From contig JACSYO010002131.1 of the NCBI GenBank assembly GCA_016806645.1, forward strand, positions 2,501-66,500: a DNA stretch of 64,000 bases, in the 5' to 3' direction. The stretch is from Ophiodon elongatus (Eukaryota > Chordata > Actinopteri > Perciformes > Hexagrammidae). The notes under the pieces are model-generated. The model did no database searches. It was not told where the DNA came from and worked only from the letters and a program-made list of their open reading frames with translations. Of this stretch, positions 22,703-34,365 are shown piece after piece (position 1 is the first letter of the stretch; every line of letters begins with the position of its first letter). The position numbers and the translations under genes were made by a program.

Positions 22703-24811
22703 ATTAAAAGGAACTGTAGTTTTTGTTTTGAATGTTCTGTTTTCTTCCTCAGAGCTGGGACATGCTTCTCTCCGCTCGTTCTTAAATGTCGTTGTGTGGG
22801 ATATAATGTTTTAAGAAAATGTTTCCAATTTGCCTTTTTGCAGAGTAGCCGTTTCTGAATGTATATATTTTTTTTTTTTGCAGAGCTGAAACTGGGTTGT
22901 CATGGAAACGGTCACGGCAGTGTCTCTGCTTCAAAGTGGATTTTGATGAATCTTTTTGTGGAGTACATGTAACCCTGACTGGAATCTGAATGTTTGAGGC
23001 CGTTAATGATTAGCCAGTGACATCAATTTGTTCATATATAATAATATAATATTCTTTAAGACGCTTCGTTTTTTTGTTCCTCCGTTGTGAACATTTTGCC
23101 TCCGTTTTCTTTTCTTTTTTTAATTTTTTTTTTTAATATAAATCGCTGTGAATTAAAATTCTTTTTGGACTGTTGGTCAGATAAAACTAAGACATTTGAC
23201 GGCTGTAATTGTAATGCAATTAAATTGGGAATTCTTGACTATATTCTGACGTTGCCATTTTAGAGAGGAAACGACCTCTTAATATCAATTTAGTCTAATG
23301 AAACTAATCATTACTTTTTAAAGATTATTTGAAAACAGGAACATTTTATAGCATTTCTGATAAAAGTATCCCTTTTACATTTGGTCATTAAAGAATCGTG
23401 AAACATCCAGTTTGTCAATATTCTCTGGTTGAAAAACTTCTGAATATTATCACATTTCTTTAATGCAAGTTTCCATCAGCAGGTACACAGACGCTGTTAA
23501 ATCTGATGAACTTTACACATTAGCCTCAGTTTAATATTAAACAGGCAGTATAGTAAATGCTGGTGATTCTTCAAAGACATTCTGGAGTATTATGTTTGGC
23601 ATAAAGTGGATATAATTGTTGTATTAGATCATATTTAAGGATCACAAGGATTGATCTTTGACACAATCTTATTTCAGAAGCCATGAACTCATTGAAGCTT
23701 TTTTTTTAAATCCGCACACGGGCAAGTTTGACCTTTTTGACACCAAAAATCTGGTTCCGAGTTCGTCTCAAACAAACAAACGGTGACTTGTGGCTTCCAT
23801 GAACCCCTCGGGCTGCCGGTGTCTCAGAAGTAAAACCCGCTCTGCGTGCAGAGAAGGTATTGTTTTAGGAACCAGAAACTTGTTTGGTGAGGTTTTCCCC
23901 CACAAAAACCTTTTTCTTAAACCGCATCCTGCTCGTGAAGCAACCTCAGAGTATGTTTGTCCTCAGAGACGGAGCAGAACAACAAAATCAAGCGGCAAGG
24001 ACAACTCTCCAAAGCTACAGGTAAGAAGTCCATTATGTACTGTTTTATGTAATTAAAAAAAAAAAGAATCTTTCAGTCCTTTCCCATTTAAACGCAAAGT
24101 TTATATCTGCAAAAGCATTCGTAATTTAAATTGCTGAATCTTTTGAAGGAGGTTTTGAGAGACTTCATTCCAGCAGCAAATCCCAAAAACACTCGTGTGC
24201 TGATTTGCTCCTCAAGGTTTTTCTGTTTCTAAATTAAGGGAGTCGAAATATATTGTGTAGTATAAAGTACAGCTTTTAAAGAACATGTGATTTTTCTTTT
24301 TTTTACATTTAAACCAAAAATTTACATTTTAAGATTTCCTTTTATTTTGGTAAAAGCAGCAAAAAAATATTTAAAAATACAAATCAAAGTCCTGCCTTCA
24401 TAGTCTTGTAAGTAAAGTATTTTTTTTGGGATTATATTTATTGATACATGAATGTTTAAGTAGCAATTTGCTCTTTTTAACTGCTTCATACACATTTTAG
24501 TTCCAAATAATGCATTATATTTCATAATGGGTCATGGTTTTTATTTGTAAAATCTTGCTCTGCAAACTAACTCTGTCAAATAAGTGCAGTGGAGTAAATA
24601 TCACAATATCTTTCTTCTGAAATGTGTAAAGTAGGAGCAACATTCTTCAAATACAAGCGCCTCAAATTGTGCTTAATTGTGGTGCGAAAGTAAATGGACT
24701 CCCATTCCACCGCCGCATGAGTCCTTTTAGATCGTGAGATTTAGAAATGTCAGCTTGTTTCTCTTTCAGTACGCTCTGTTTAGTGTCCTAATGTTGATGT
24801 GTGTGTTGCAG
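22703..24811. other. Intergenic DNA, including a probable 5' UTR exon of the next lectin gene
   Basis: No coding region is recognised. The 88-codon frame from 23790 matches no family I know. A good donor (CTACAG/GTAAGAAG) at 24020/24021 precedes the acceptor at 24811 and could end a non-coding first exon of the C-type lectin gene. The 5' end of that exon is not visible. Confidence 0.45.
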
Positions 24812-24847
24812 GAGCACAAACAAAGTGCAAAGTTAAGCAGACAAGAC

Positions 24848-25861
24848 ATGAAGGGCAGACTGTTTGTCATATTGTTCCTCGTCCTCGCAGGTAAATCTTA
24901 CTTGTGTCTTTAACAATTTTTGGACTCTCAGAACCGGCAGGACTCGTTTACCTTTAGGCCTCAGGTAGAGGAGGAATAGGGTCAGTGGTTCACAAACCTT
25001 TTGAGCCCTTACAGTGTAACACCAGCAGCACTCTCTCCTTCCTTACGGTGTAACGCTGATACTCTCTCCTTCCCTACGGTGTCACACTGATACTCTCTCC
25101 TTCCTTACGGTGTCACACTGATACTCTCTCCTTCCCTACGGTGTCACACTGATACTCTCTCCTTCCCTACGGTGTCACACTGATACTCTCTCCTTCCCTA
25201 CGGTGTCACACTGATACTCTCTCCTTCCCTACGGTGTCACGCTGATACTCTCTCCTTCCTTACGGTGTAACGCTGATACTCTCTCCTTCCTTACGGTGTC
25301 ACACTGATACTCTCTCCTTCCTTACGGTGTCACACTGATACTCTCTCCTTCCTTACGGTGTAACACTGATACTCTCTCCTTCCTTACGGTGTAACACTGA
25401 TACTCTCTCCTTCCCTAAGGTGTCACACTGATACTCTCTCCTTCCCTAAGGTGTCACACTGATACTCTCTCCTTCCCTAAGGTGTCACACTGATACTCTC
25501 TCCTTCCTTACGGTGTAACACTGATACTCTCTCCTTCCTTACAGTGTAACACTGATACTCTCTCCTTCCCTACGGTGTAACACTGATACTCTCTCCTTCC
25601 CTAAGGTGTCACACTGATACTCTCTCCTTCCCTAAGGTGTCACACTGATACTCTCTCCTTCCTTACGGTGTAACACTGATACTCTCTCCTTCCTTACAGT
25701 GTAACACTGATACTCTCTCCTTCCCTACGGTGTAACACTGATACACTCTCCTTCCTTACGGTGTAACACTGATACACTCTCCTTCCAAAAGTTACAAACT
25801 TATTGTCACACAAATAATTACTATAGTGCAGAACTTTATGTGATGATCGAGGTACAGATTT

Positions 25862-25924
<63 letters not shown>

Positions 25925-28550
25925 CGCTGTGAATGTTTCTCTTCCTCTCTTGCACAATACAATTAAAAAATGTGTTGAAATTATTTTGACTCCAAAAAGG
26001 GAAGACTAAATACGATTTCAGTTGTACTTGAAGTATTGCTTCTTTCTTATCCATTTAACCATCTTGGAAAATGTATCGTGTCACCCCTTCTGGACTCCCG
26101 ACCTCCAGGTTGGCAACCGCTGCCAAAGACAATGAGTGACTTCCTGCTGATTAATAGCAGTGTCCTCCATCCACAGGACTGTGTTCTCTTGGCCACTGCC
26201 TTCCTAACGAGTACCACTTCATCAGCACCCGCATGCCTTGGTTGACGGCCCAGACGTACTGCAGGGAGCGGTACACCGACCTGGCCAGTGTAGAAGACGA
26301 GAAAGACAGAGAGCAAATACAGCTTGTGGCAAAAAGCGAGACCGTCTGGATTCAGCCCATCTCCAGGTGTGAGAAGTGTTACATCTGTCGCTTGTCCCTT
26401 TTGTTTGATTGTTATTTTGTCAGTTTGCCATAAACCAGATTTTTGTTTTGGTAAGACATGACACAAGACACTCCAGGATTTTTCTGTGACAGGCCTTTTT
26501 TTTTTTTTTTTTTTTGTGAAGGACGCCAGCATCGTCAGCTTATGGTTACGGAGGCCCTTATGATGTAGAGCAGAAGCAGACCTGCACTGCAGTTGATCTG
26601 GGCAGCCTAAGCATGTGGCCAGAGGAAGACTGCAGCAAGGAGCTCCCCTTTATCTGCTATGGAGAAAAAAGTGAGTGGGTTTGTCTCCGTTTTGGTGAAA
26701 GCCTTGGTGGCTACCACTGCTCATGCTGCTCAGGAGTTCTTTATTTCCCTCTAACCAGATCACGCAAATAACATCACCTTTGCAAAAATCAATGGGTAAG
26801 ATTTCCCGTGAGTGGAGAGGATGTCTGGTTTGATTGAAAGGCTCACGTTAATCTGAATAATCTACAGAACACATTGACAAAACGTTTCACAGGAAGAGAC
26901 TCAACAAGTACAACGAGTACTTCGACTGAGCAGCCTCCAACCTCACTGTTGGATCGAACCACGTCCGCTCCTGGTGAGAGACATCAGTTTTAATGAATGG
27001 AAGCATGTTAATTAAAACTCTTTGAATACCAAAGCTGCGTTTAACTTTTTCGATTGGAAATATATAATTTGTGCATATCTCCAATTTGCAGATCAAACTC
27101 CCCAGAAATCATCTAATTCCTCCACCACAGTGACCCCAAATAAAAGAACCAACACTCAATTTGAATCAACCACTGTTCATCTCAGTACAGAGATAACCTC
27201 ATTTATACAGCCTTCATCCAAAGAAGTGGACCAAACAAGACCCAATACCAGTGAGTGAAATGTATTTTAGTTTTATTGATGGTGGTAACGTTGCACTCTA
27301 TAAATACCATGTGTCCATTTTGCTGAGTCACCTCTAAACAAGCGACTTATGTCCTCCTCCACAGTGACCCCAAATGAAAGAACCAGCACGAAGGTAGACT
27401 CAACCAGTACAGAGAGTACGTCTCCTATTCAGCCTTCAACCTCTCTGTTGGATAGTACAACAACCATTCCTGGTGAGAAACAACAGTTCAATCAATCGAG
27501 CCGTGTCCGTTGATGGGTCAGAGTTGGGACCCCTATCAAACACCACCAATTGAACCAAAGACAAATGAACTATAATTGACTATATCCTTACAGCCCATTC
27601 ATTGGTGGCAATGTGTAACCCTATGATTTACTATCATGTCTCCAGTTTGGGGGACAAAACCGTGACCAAAACAAATCTAATTTGTCCCAAAATATATAAT
27701 GTTTCCATGTCTCCATTTTACAGACCAAACTGAGGGAGACTTAGCCAGTCCAGGGGTTTCATCTCAGCAATATTTAACTCCAACAACAGATCAAAGAAGA
27801 AGTAATGGTAACTATGATTTTTTTGTCATGATAAATAGGGAACATCAAAAAATGCTCAACATACACAACTATTCAATAAGTCTCTATTGCTAATTTAATC
27901 TTATTTTCTATTTGAGTTCATGGTGATATTGAAAGTTATTGTTCAATTAATTCTGTCCTTCCAGTGTCTTGCAAAGATTGTGCCAAAAGTAAACTTAATT
28001 CAAGCTTCCAAAACAGCCTTTAACCTTTAATGGATGTCACAGTTAACCACAAGTTAATTAAAGACTATGTATGTTTGTGCGTCTAAAGTCGATTCAGTTA
28101 ACATTGTTTGCTCTTAGCGGACCATGTGATTAATCTGAGAGTGAAATTCACCTCTGAGATACAACTGAGTGAAGACGACATCAAGGAGCAGGTATTAGTG
28201 CAGGTGAGATGCAAAACATGAATGCCGTTTTCCATTCTTCACTCAACATGTAAAATAATACATTTAATATTTAATGATCTTTAATTTGATATTTTGTGCA
28301 AAAAAAAGAAAACATTACCTCTTTCTCCCACATTCTGTCAGATAGCTGCTGTTATGTATTATGATATGAAATACTCTTTTCACCTGGTTCCTCTAAAGAG
28401 TTCAGAGGTTTAGTTACAAAATTCCCCTGAAATTGACACTGAAATTGCTAAATTTAATTATTTGTGCTTTGTCAGTTTCACAATCTACTGATAAAAATGG
28501 GACTTCCGACAAGCATGAAGGTGGGCTTGAAGAAACAACAGAAATCGTGA
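24848..28550 (+). CDS. Secreted C-type lectin-like protein with mucin-like stalk
   Basis: Predicted exons: 24848-24890, 26177-26366, 26522-26670, 26893-26973, 27092-27250, 27365-27472, 27724-27807, 27965-27988, 28118-28203, 28476-28550. They total 999 nt (332 aa), with phase preserved throughout. Residues 1-14 form a signal peptide (MKGRLFVILFLVLA). One CTLD follows (about 15-125): WLTAQTYCRERYTDLASV near the start, and WPEEDCSKELPFICY at the end. It lacks the EPN/QPD and WND motifs, so canonical Ca-dependent sugar binding is unlikely. The next four exons encode a Ser/Thr/Pro-rich stalk suited to O-glycosylation. All begin after the first base of a codon, as expected for duplicated symmetric exons. 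The C-terminal ~50 residues resemble the tail of the lectin at 34366-37369. No membrane segment is seen. A 37-nt open segment at 26759-26795 was left out because it breaks the frame. Function is inferred as innate recognition; the ligand is unknown. Confidence 0.82.
25016..25790. repeat. 31-bp minisatellite, about 25 copies, in lectin intron 1
   Basis: The repeat unit reads ACTCTCTCCTTCCCTACGG plus TGTCACACTGAT. Variants are CCTTACGG, CCCTAAGG and TGTAACACTGAT. The array is regular for about 775 bp and is followed by a (CT)n block at about 25869-25924. Confidence 0.95.
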
Positions 28551-28744
28551 GAAACTGGATTGACTGGGACGGAGTTTTTAATGGAGGACCATTGAAGAGA
28601 CGAAGAAATGAGAAGCTGAAGTCCTGCTTTTGTCTTTTTCTGCTTTGACCACACATTTGGTCGTATGCTGCTCGGGACATCCTTTAGTTATTTTGTATTG
28701 TTGTACATAAAGTACAAAACAGTTGCAGTTACAGTAATAGTTAA

Positions 28745-28778
<34 letters not shown>

Positions 28779-30168
28779 CATTGGTTTGTTTCTCAATATC
28801 TCAGCTTCAAACCCATTGGTTCCTATTAAAAACAAGTGATGGAAATATACTTTCATTTCATTTCATAAGTTCAAATAATTTCCTGAAACAGCTGGGCACA
28901 GTAGCTTTTAGCAAATCTTATTTTAACAGGAGTAAAATCGTGCATTTATTTGGGGCTATTTACGAATTTGGATTAACACACTTCTTTGGTAAATTACACA
29001 CTTACTTTCTTTCCACAAAAAGAAATGTGCCCATGTTCATTGTAATGAGGAATATGTTACAGTGTCGCTCATTGATGTGTCACAGAGGAATACGATACTT
29101 CAGGACTTTGCTCAACAGGCAATACTGCACTCAGGGATACATGATTTATTGTCATTATTATTGTCTTTACTCCACAATGCACACGGTTGCACAACAAACT
29201 GCAAGTTGCAGTCCCTTCATGCTACACAAGAAGAAATACTACAAAGATTTGACTGGTGTTTTATAGATTAATTGTACATTGAAATATAGATAACATTTCA
29301 TTTTAACCCCAAAAATATATTTTTCCCATTCTATATAGTGTAGCGCTTAAGAAAAAATGTTCATCACTCAGACGAAGTTTTATGTAGTTTTATCTATTTA
29401 TTAATTGTTGTCTGTGTCGATTGTGATGTGTGTCAAGATGGATGCCTCGCGTTCTATTACAAAACAACCTACCTACCTACGGGTACAAATGAAAGTAACC
29501 TGATCCTGAACATTCGGGTGTGAATTTGGTTAGTCAAATGTTCAAACCAAACATGAGCCGCTGTGCCGGAGGGTCATCTTGAAGGACATTTTTAATAAAT
29601 TTAAGATATTTTTCAAAACACATTGGAAATTAATATCAATATATAATATTTGTTTGAAGACAGACAGAACATGCACAAATTTAGACACGATAGTCACATG
29701 ATATAAGTTACAAGTATTATAATATATTTTTTTTAACTCAACTAATATGTTTATTTAAAATGCTTGTTCACTGAAGACAGGACATTCAGGATTCTTCATT
29801 ATGAAGAATGATACAAACCTAAATTATTGAATACAGTGTATAGTAGTATACTGTTTTTTTTTTTGCAGGTAGTAGATGGGAAATCAACGTACTTTATTTT
29901 ATTCTAACATTAAATTATCCAATACGTGGGTTTAGCTGTTTCCCCTCCATCTACAAAAAGTGAAAATATTTTCCAGCAGCTCCATTTCTTTTATGCATTG
30001 CATTGTGGGAAAAGAGTGTCAATCAACAGCACACTCAAAACTCAAGAGCCTTTTAGTCTGCATACATACTATGATTATACTTTAATATCATAAACTCATT
30101 TTAGAGTTAAGCTTATTTAGGTTTTGAAAGAAACTATGTCACACCATAAATTAAACTAACTATAGTCA
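28551..30168. other. Intergenic DNA, no gene recognised
   Basis: A poly-A run is at 28749-28778. The 161-codon frame starting 28781 lacks a recognisable domain, splice context or homologue and is not called. A short phrase CTACCTACGGGTACAAATGAAAG (about 29480-29502) recurs almost unchanged near 61708 and marks a dispersed repeat. Confidence 0.5.
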
Positions 30169-31431
30169 ATGGAGTGGAGTAGTTGGAAATTCATTTTTAT
30201 TTGGGGTAAGTAATAATATACTTTTGTTTAAATTATGTGATTGTCTTGTTCTTTGTTTAGTTGTTTTGAGTGCAGGGTCCAATTTTTTTGTTCCTCACTG
30301 CTCATTTACAGATTAAATCCTAGATGGTGACCTTGTATTTATTTCATTTTCCATTTTCTTAAATTAAAATATCAGAATTGGTTATACAACGGTCCACATT
30401 TAGAAACTAAAATGTGTTTTAATCTACGAGAAAATCGACAAGAACATCTGAAACTGTTCAGATGAATGTTAATCGTGTATTGAATGAGTTAAATGTCAAT
30501 GTTAAACTTTATTTGTAGGGTCTATCCTTCTCAACTTGAGGATTACTCACCAGGCAGGTAAGAAAACATTTAGTAGTCTATGAAAAGCAGTGGTGGAAGA
30601 AGTACTCAGATCCTTTATGTAACTATAAGTACCAATACAACAGTGTAAAGAATACTCCTATTCATTTAAACTCCTTATTATGAGTATTATGAGCAAAATG
30701 TAGTTCAAGTATCAAAAGTACTAGTTATGCAGTACTGTCCTGTGTGTACATTATTAGATTGTTAATACTTATGAACCAATGTGTCATGAGATGGTTGAAA
30801 TACAAAGTTCTGCTACACAAATTTATATACATTTTTTTTTTTTTTTACTTTTCTCTAATGTTAATGTAATCGTTGTCACTGTCAAGCTAACGTGGCTCTG
30901 GGTGGAGTGGCTGCACAGTCTTCATCGTTGGACCCCTCGCGTCCACCGAGCTTGGTGATTGATGGCCAACCTTATTCAGACTATGGATTTGGGAGCTGTG
31001 TTTCCACTCTGGATGAGGACGATCCCTGGTGGAGAGTGGACATGGGGAACTCGTATAAGATCTCTACAATTGAAGTCACCCGAAGATCAGATTGCTGCAT
31101 TTCTGAGCTGTTGGAGGCTGAAATCCGCGTCGGTGACTCACTGGAGAACAACGGCAACAACAATCCCAGGTGATGCAATAGGTTGGACGAGCTTAATAAT
31201 CAGGCTGGATTGCCATTTTGTTTTCACCCCATTATTCACGCTGACATTGTGTTCGTGTTGGATATCTTTCATTTGGAAAGAGGTGGGGGGCTGTTTTACT
31301 ACAATCAGTAGCAGATTGCTACTAGCTGTTCACTTTTCATGTTGGTTGAAGACTTTTTAAAGTTTTTCCTCTGTGCTGTGTGTTTTCCCCTCCTCCTCCT
31401 CAGCTGTGCAGTCATCACTGTGTTAATATAA
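30169..31431 (+). CDS. F-type lectin (fucolectin-like), truncated domain
   Basis: Predicted exons: 30169-30205, 30519-30557, 30887-31169, 31404-31431, giving 387 nt (128 aa), in frame. The first two exons give a hydrophobic signal segment (MEWSSWKFIFIWGSILL). The third encodes the first two thirds of an F-type lectin domain: ANVALGGVAAQSS, DPWWRVDM, RSDCC and the family hallmark RVGDSLENNGNNNPR are all visible. The fourth exon begins SCAVIT, as the family continues, then stops after three more residues. The last ~40 residues of the fold (final strands and CEVEV-type end) are absent. In the family motif H-x26-R-x-D-x4-(R/K), the His is Ser and the final basic residue is Glu; only Arg and Asp remain. 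Fucose binding is therefore doubtful. It may be a decaying gene or a repurposed short form. Confidence 0.78.
30588..30740 (+). mobile_element. hAT-like MITE in F-type lectin intron 2
   Basis: It begins CAGTGGTGGAAGAAGTACTC and continues with the AGTACCAATACAACAGTG and CAAAAGTACT phrases of a widespread teleost non-autonomous element (recognised from memory of the consensus). The right end is approximate. Confidence 0.65.
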
Positions 31432-33600
31432 TAACATAAGAGCGGAACAGAATAACAACGGAACTATTGTAAATAAATAACAACCACCTTTAGTGGACTT
31501 TCTAACCTAACAAGTGTCAATTCAATTTGACTTGGTTTCACAGAAGACAGGAAAATAATACGTCAACATTTTATGTATCCATGGTTTGCAGAAACGTACA
31601 ATGACAAAATATTTTCTGGTGACAGGGCTGTTATAAAACTCCCTGCCTAGGCTAATGTGGTGGTAGTGGCTGATTCCATCTGTATTTTCCATTCATGATT
31701 ACAAATGACCATTTCAAATGAAAGATTTTACTTTTATGACTCCATGAATACCACAGTAAGTTGAATAATTGCTTCAAGTGCTCTCAATTCTTCTTTAGCA
31801 GAATATTTTTCAGGATTTAATGACATTTTTTATCAGATTGATTGATATGATCGATTTAAATATTGTCCAGAGTTACGACAGCCATTCATTCTAGTCCTTC
31901 AGGAATCCAGTCTGTGGTGTGTAAAAAGTTAATTCACGTCTTTGTTTCTTTGTGTAACTGCGTATACTTCTATACATCTTGTTGGTGCTGTGCTCCTAAT
32001 GTGGAATAGAATCCCCTCTTTGAGGACAAATACCTATCTATATCTCGTATGAGTGTTTATACCCCACTCCAAGGGACATTTGTTATAGTTTGAGGAAGTA
32101 AATACTATACTGATAAAGCAGCTATTATGCATAATTTGCATAAAAGTAATTTTGGAACAAAGTCTAAGTAATGGCTAACAACATCTAAAATTTAAAGTTC
32201 TTCTATTTGATAAGTACAATTTAGACTAAATAAGTACACGTCAAGACAAAGTAGATACATATTTATTTTTAACAAGCATGAATTTCAATTTCCGTTATAC
32301 CTTAAAATGTGCTTGTTTTCTTTGTGTTTTTCAATTTAAAAACTTTATATTTTGTGGTTTGCACTGCAAAAGTGTCCTTTTTTTATATAACCTTTTGTTT
32401 ATTTCCTTTTAATCGTTCATTTCTCTGTGAACTGGCTTGTGAAAACTCCAGTGTACAGCCTGGACACTAGCCTGTTCGTGGGATACAACTTGTACAAGTT
32501 TTGTCATTGCAGTAAAATATATAAAAATCTACATGTCTATCATCAGGGCAGTGCAGAAGTACAAAACAAATGCTCGTTGTGTATTCCATGTTAAAATACA
32601 GTGTCCATTATACTTCACCTTGTTGGCTCATATAAGAGTTCTCAAACCTTTCTATAAATAGATAAACATGAAACCATCTGTTAGTCTTTCATCCTCAATA
32701 TCATATCAACAACATGGACCGATTAAGGCCCAAAATGTGGTTTTCTTCATGTTTACCTGTGGAGTGTGTCAGACTACAGTTTATTTGTTTGTGCTATCTT
32801 TCCTCCAACAGGTCCAGACCGCCTCACGGTGTTGGTGGAACATGCAACGCACTGGTCTGAATGTTGAACAAAGTAAATTATAGTGTGTACGACAGGGAAT
32901 AAACGGGGAAAGTAGAGGAAGATGAAAAAGATAGTGAGCAAACAGAGTATTTTTAGCCTCTTCTTATAAATGTACTCAATGTAACTGGATGCAAAGTTTG
33001 AATTTAAGTTGTGTTGTCCATGTGCCAATAACATTTCAACTTTTAGTCAAGTCAAAAAAATCTGTTAATTATGACAGAATTAAAGGGTAAAGCTTACGTT
33101 ATTGCATTTGTAGTGCCCTGAAACATGTTATTTCCATTATTAATAATTTACTTAAAATGTGTGTTTAGGTTAATTCATATTTTATTACTCCAATGTCTGA
33201 AAGCATTACCTACCTGTTTAAGTACTAACTGTGAAGGGAAGACATTTATTGTAATGACCTTTTAGAAGAGAGCACTGTCGCTTTAAGAAAGACGTGATGT
33301 ATGCAGGCTGAAGGCAAAAGATGTGCTTGTGTTGAACCTGGGATTAGTTAATAAAAGTTGCAAAATGAAGATGGACTTGTTGGTGGACGGTTCATTTTAA
33401 GGGTGCAACACATTCAAATAAATTATTTGAAACCATGCATCTTGTTATGTCCATGTTATGTAAAACTGTGTTTTTCACTCTCATGTCAGATAATATAAAC
33501 AAAGCAAACATGCAAATAAAAGAAATACCGTGACATTATGTTAAATATGTGTACTCACTTTCTTGCTAAGGGTTAGATCATAGGATCTCTTTCACTCATG
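31432..33600. other. Intergenic DNA after the F-type lectin, no gene recognised
   Basis: Mostly AT-rich single-copy-looking DNA. A segment at about 33270-33360 has an LTR- or promoter-like look (CACTGTCGCTTTAAGAAAG, then AATAAAAGTTG), but no ends could be defined. A possible degraded lectin exon at 32812-32880 is discussed under rejected items. Confidence 0.4.
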
Positions 33601-33603
33601 TAG

Positions 33604-33990
33604 ACGAGTATATGTATATATATATATATATACATATGTATATATATATACATATATATATATATGTATATATATATACATATGTATATATATATACGTA
33701 TATATATACGTATATATATATATATATATATATACATATGTATATATATATACATATATATATATATGTATATATATATACATATGTATATATATATACG
33801 TATATATATACGTATATATATATATATACGTATATATACATATATACGTATATATTTATATACGTTTATATAGTTTTAGAATTAGAGTATAAACATGTAT
33901 ATATATATATACGTATATGTATATATATATATATACGTATATATATACATACATATTTATACGTATATATACGTATATACATATATATAG
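33604..33990. repeat. (TA)n-rich array with higher-order structure
   Basis: Alternating TATATA blocks with CATATG and ACGTA interruptions. A block with the order CATATG, TATATATATACG, TATATATACG recurs about 112 bp later (about 33680 and 33792), so longer segments have duplicated. The phrase ATAGTTTTAGAATT occurs twice (about 33870 and 33987). The many overlapping Tyr/Ile frames on both strands are artefacts. Confidence 0.9.
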
Positions 33991-34365
33991 TTTTAGAATT
34001 TAGGAACAAGCTTGTTAATACTTGCAAAGCAACACTGCTGACAAACATCACAAACACAAATATGCAAGCTTGTTCAACCACCTGATGCCGAAGGACCACT
34101 GGTAACCAAATCTGTTCATGTTACCACCTCTCCACCGGTCCAGTTTTACATGAAATGGCATTAAAAAGTCACAAGAACTTCCATGACACCAACCTGAGTT
34201 GGTTGTGGAAGGAAGAGAGAGGTAAGTCTATGTTTGACGTATACATTATAGTAAATGTAATTCTTCTATACTGTAGAATTTAGACAAATCTTTGCTTTTT
34301 TTCTCAATGTTACACTTTTTGTAATTTACTGTAAGTATCCTGTTTGTTCTTATGGCTCAGATTAA

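Noticed and set aside
22890..22920. RFX-type X-box GTTGTCATGGAAAC
   Set aside because: One imperfect half-site, no nearby gene start; a similar sequence occurs by chance at about 19660.
26759..26795. A 37-nt segment with acceptor and donor in the first C-type lectin gene
   Set aside because: Including it shifts the stalk out of frame to a stop soon after; skipping it keeps phase with the Ser/Thr-rich exon at 26893. It could be a rare poison exon but is not supported.
28781..29266. 161-codon frame between the lectin genes
   Set aside because: Starts in sequence just after a poly-A run, has no recognisable domain and no splice partners.
32812..32880. Possible degraded C-terminal exon of the F-type lectin (ASRCWWNMQRTGLNV)
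   Set aside because: Only loose resemblance to the family end; cysteine spacing and phase do not fit and the stop at 31429 precedes it.
33604..33990. Tyr/Ile-rich frames up to 157 codons
   Set aside because: Pure (TA)n repeat translation on both strands.
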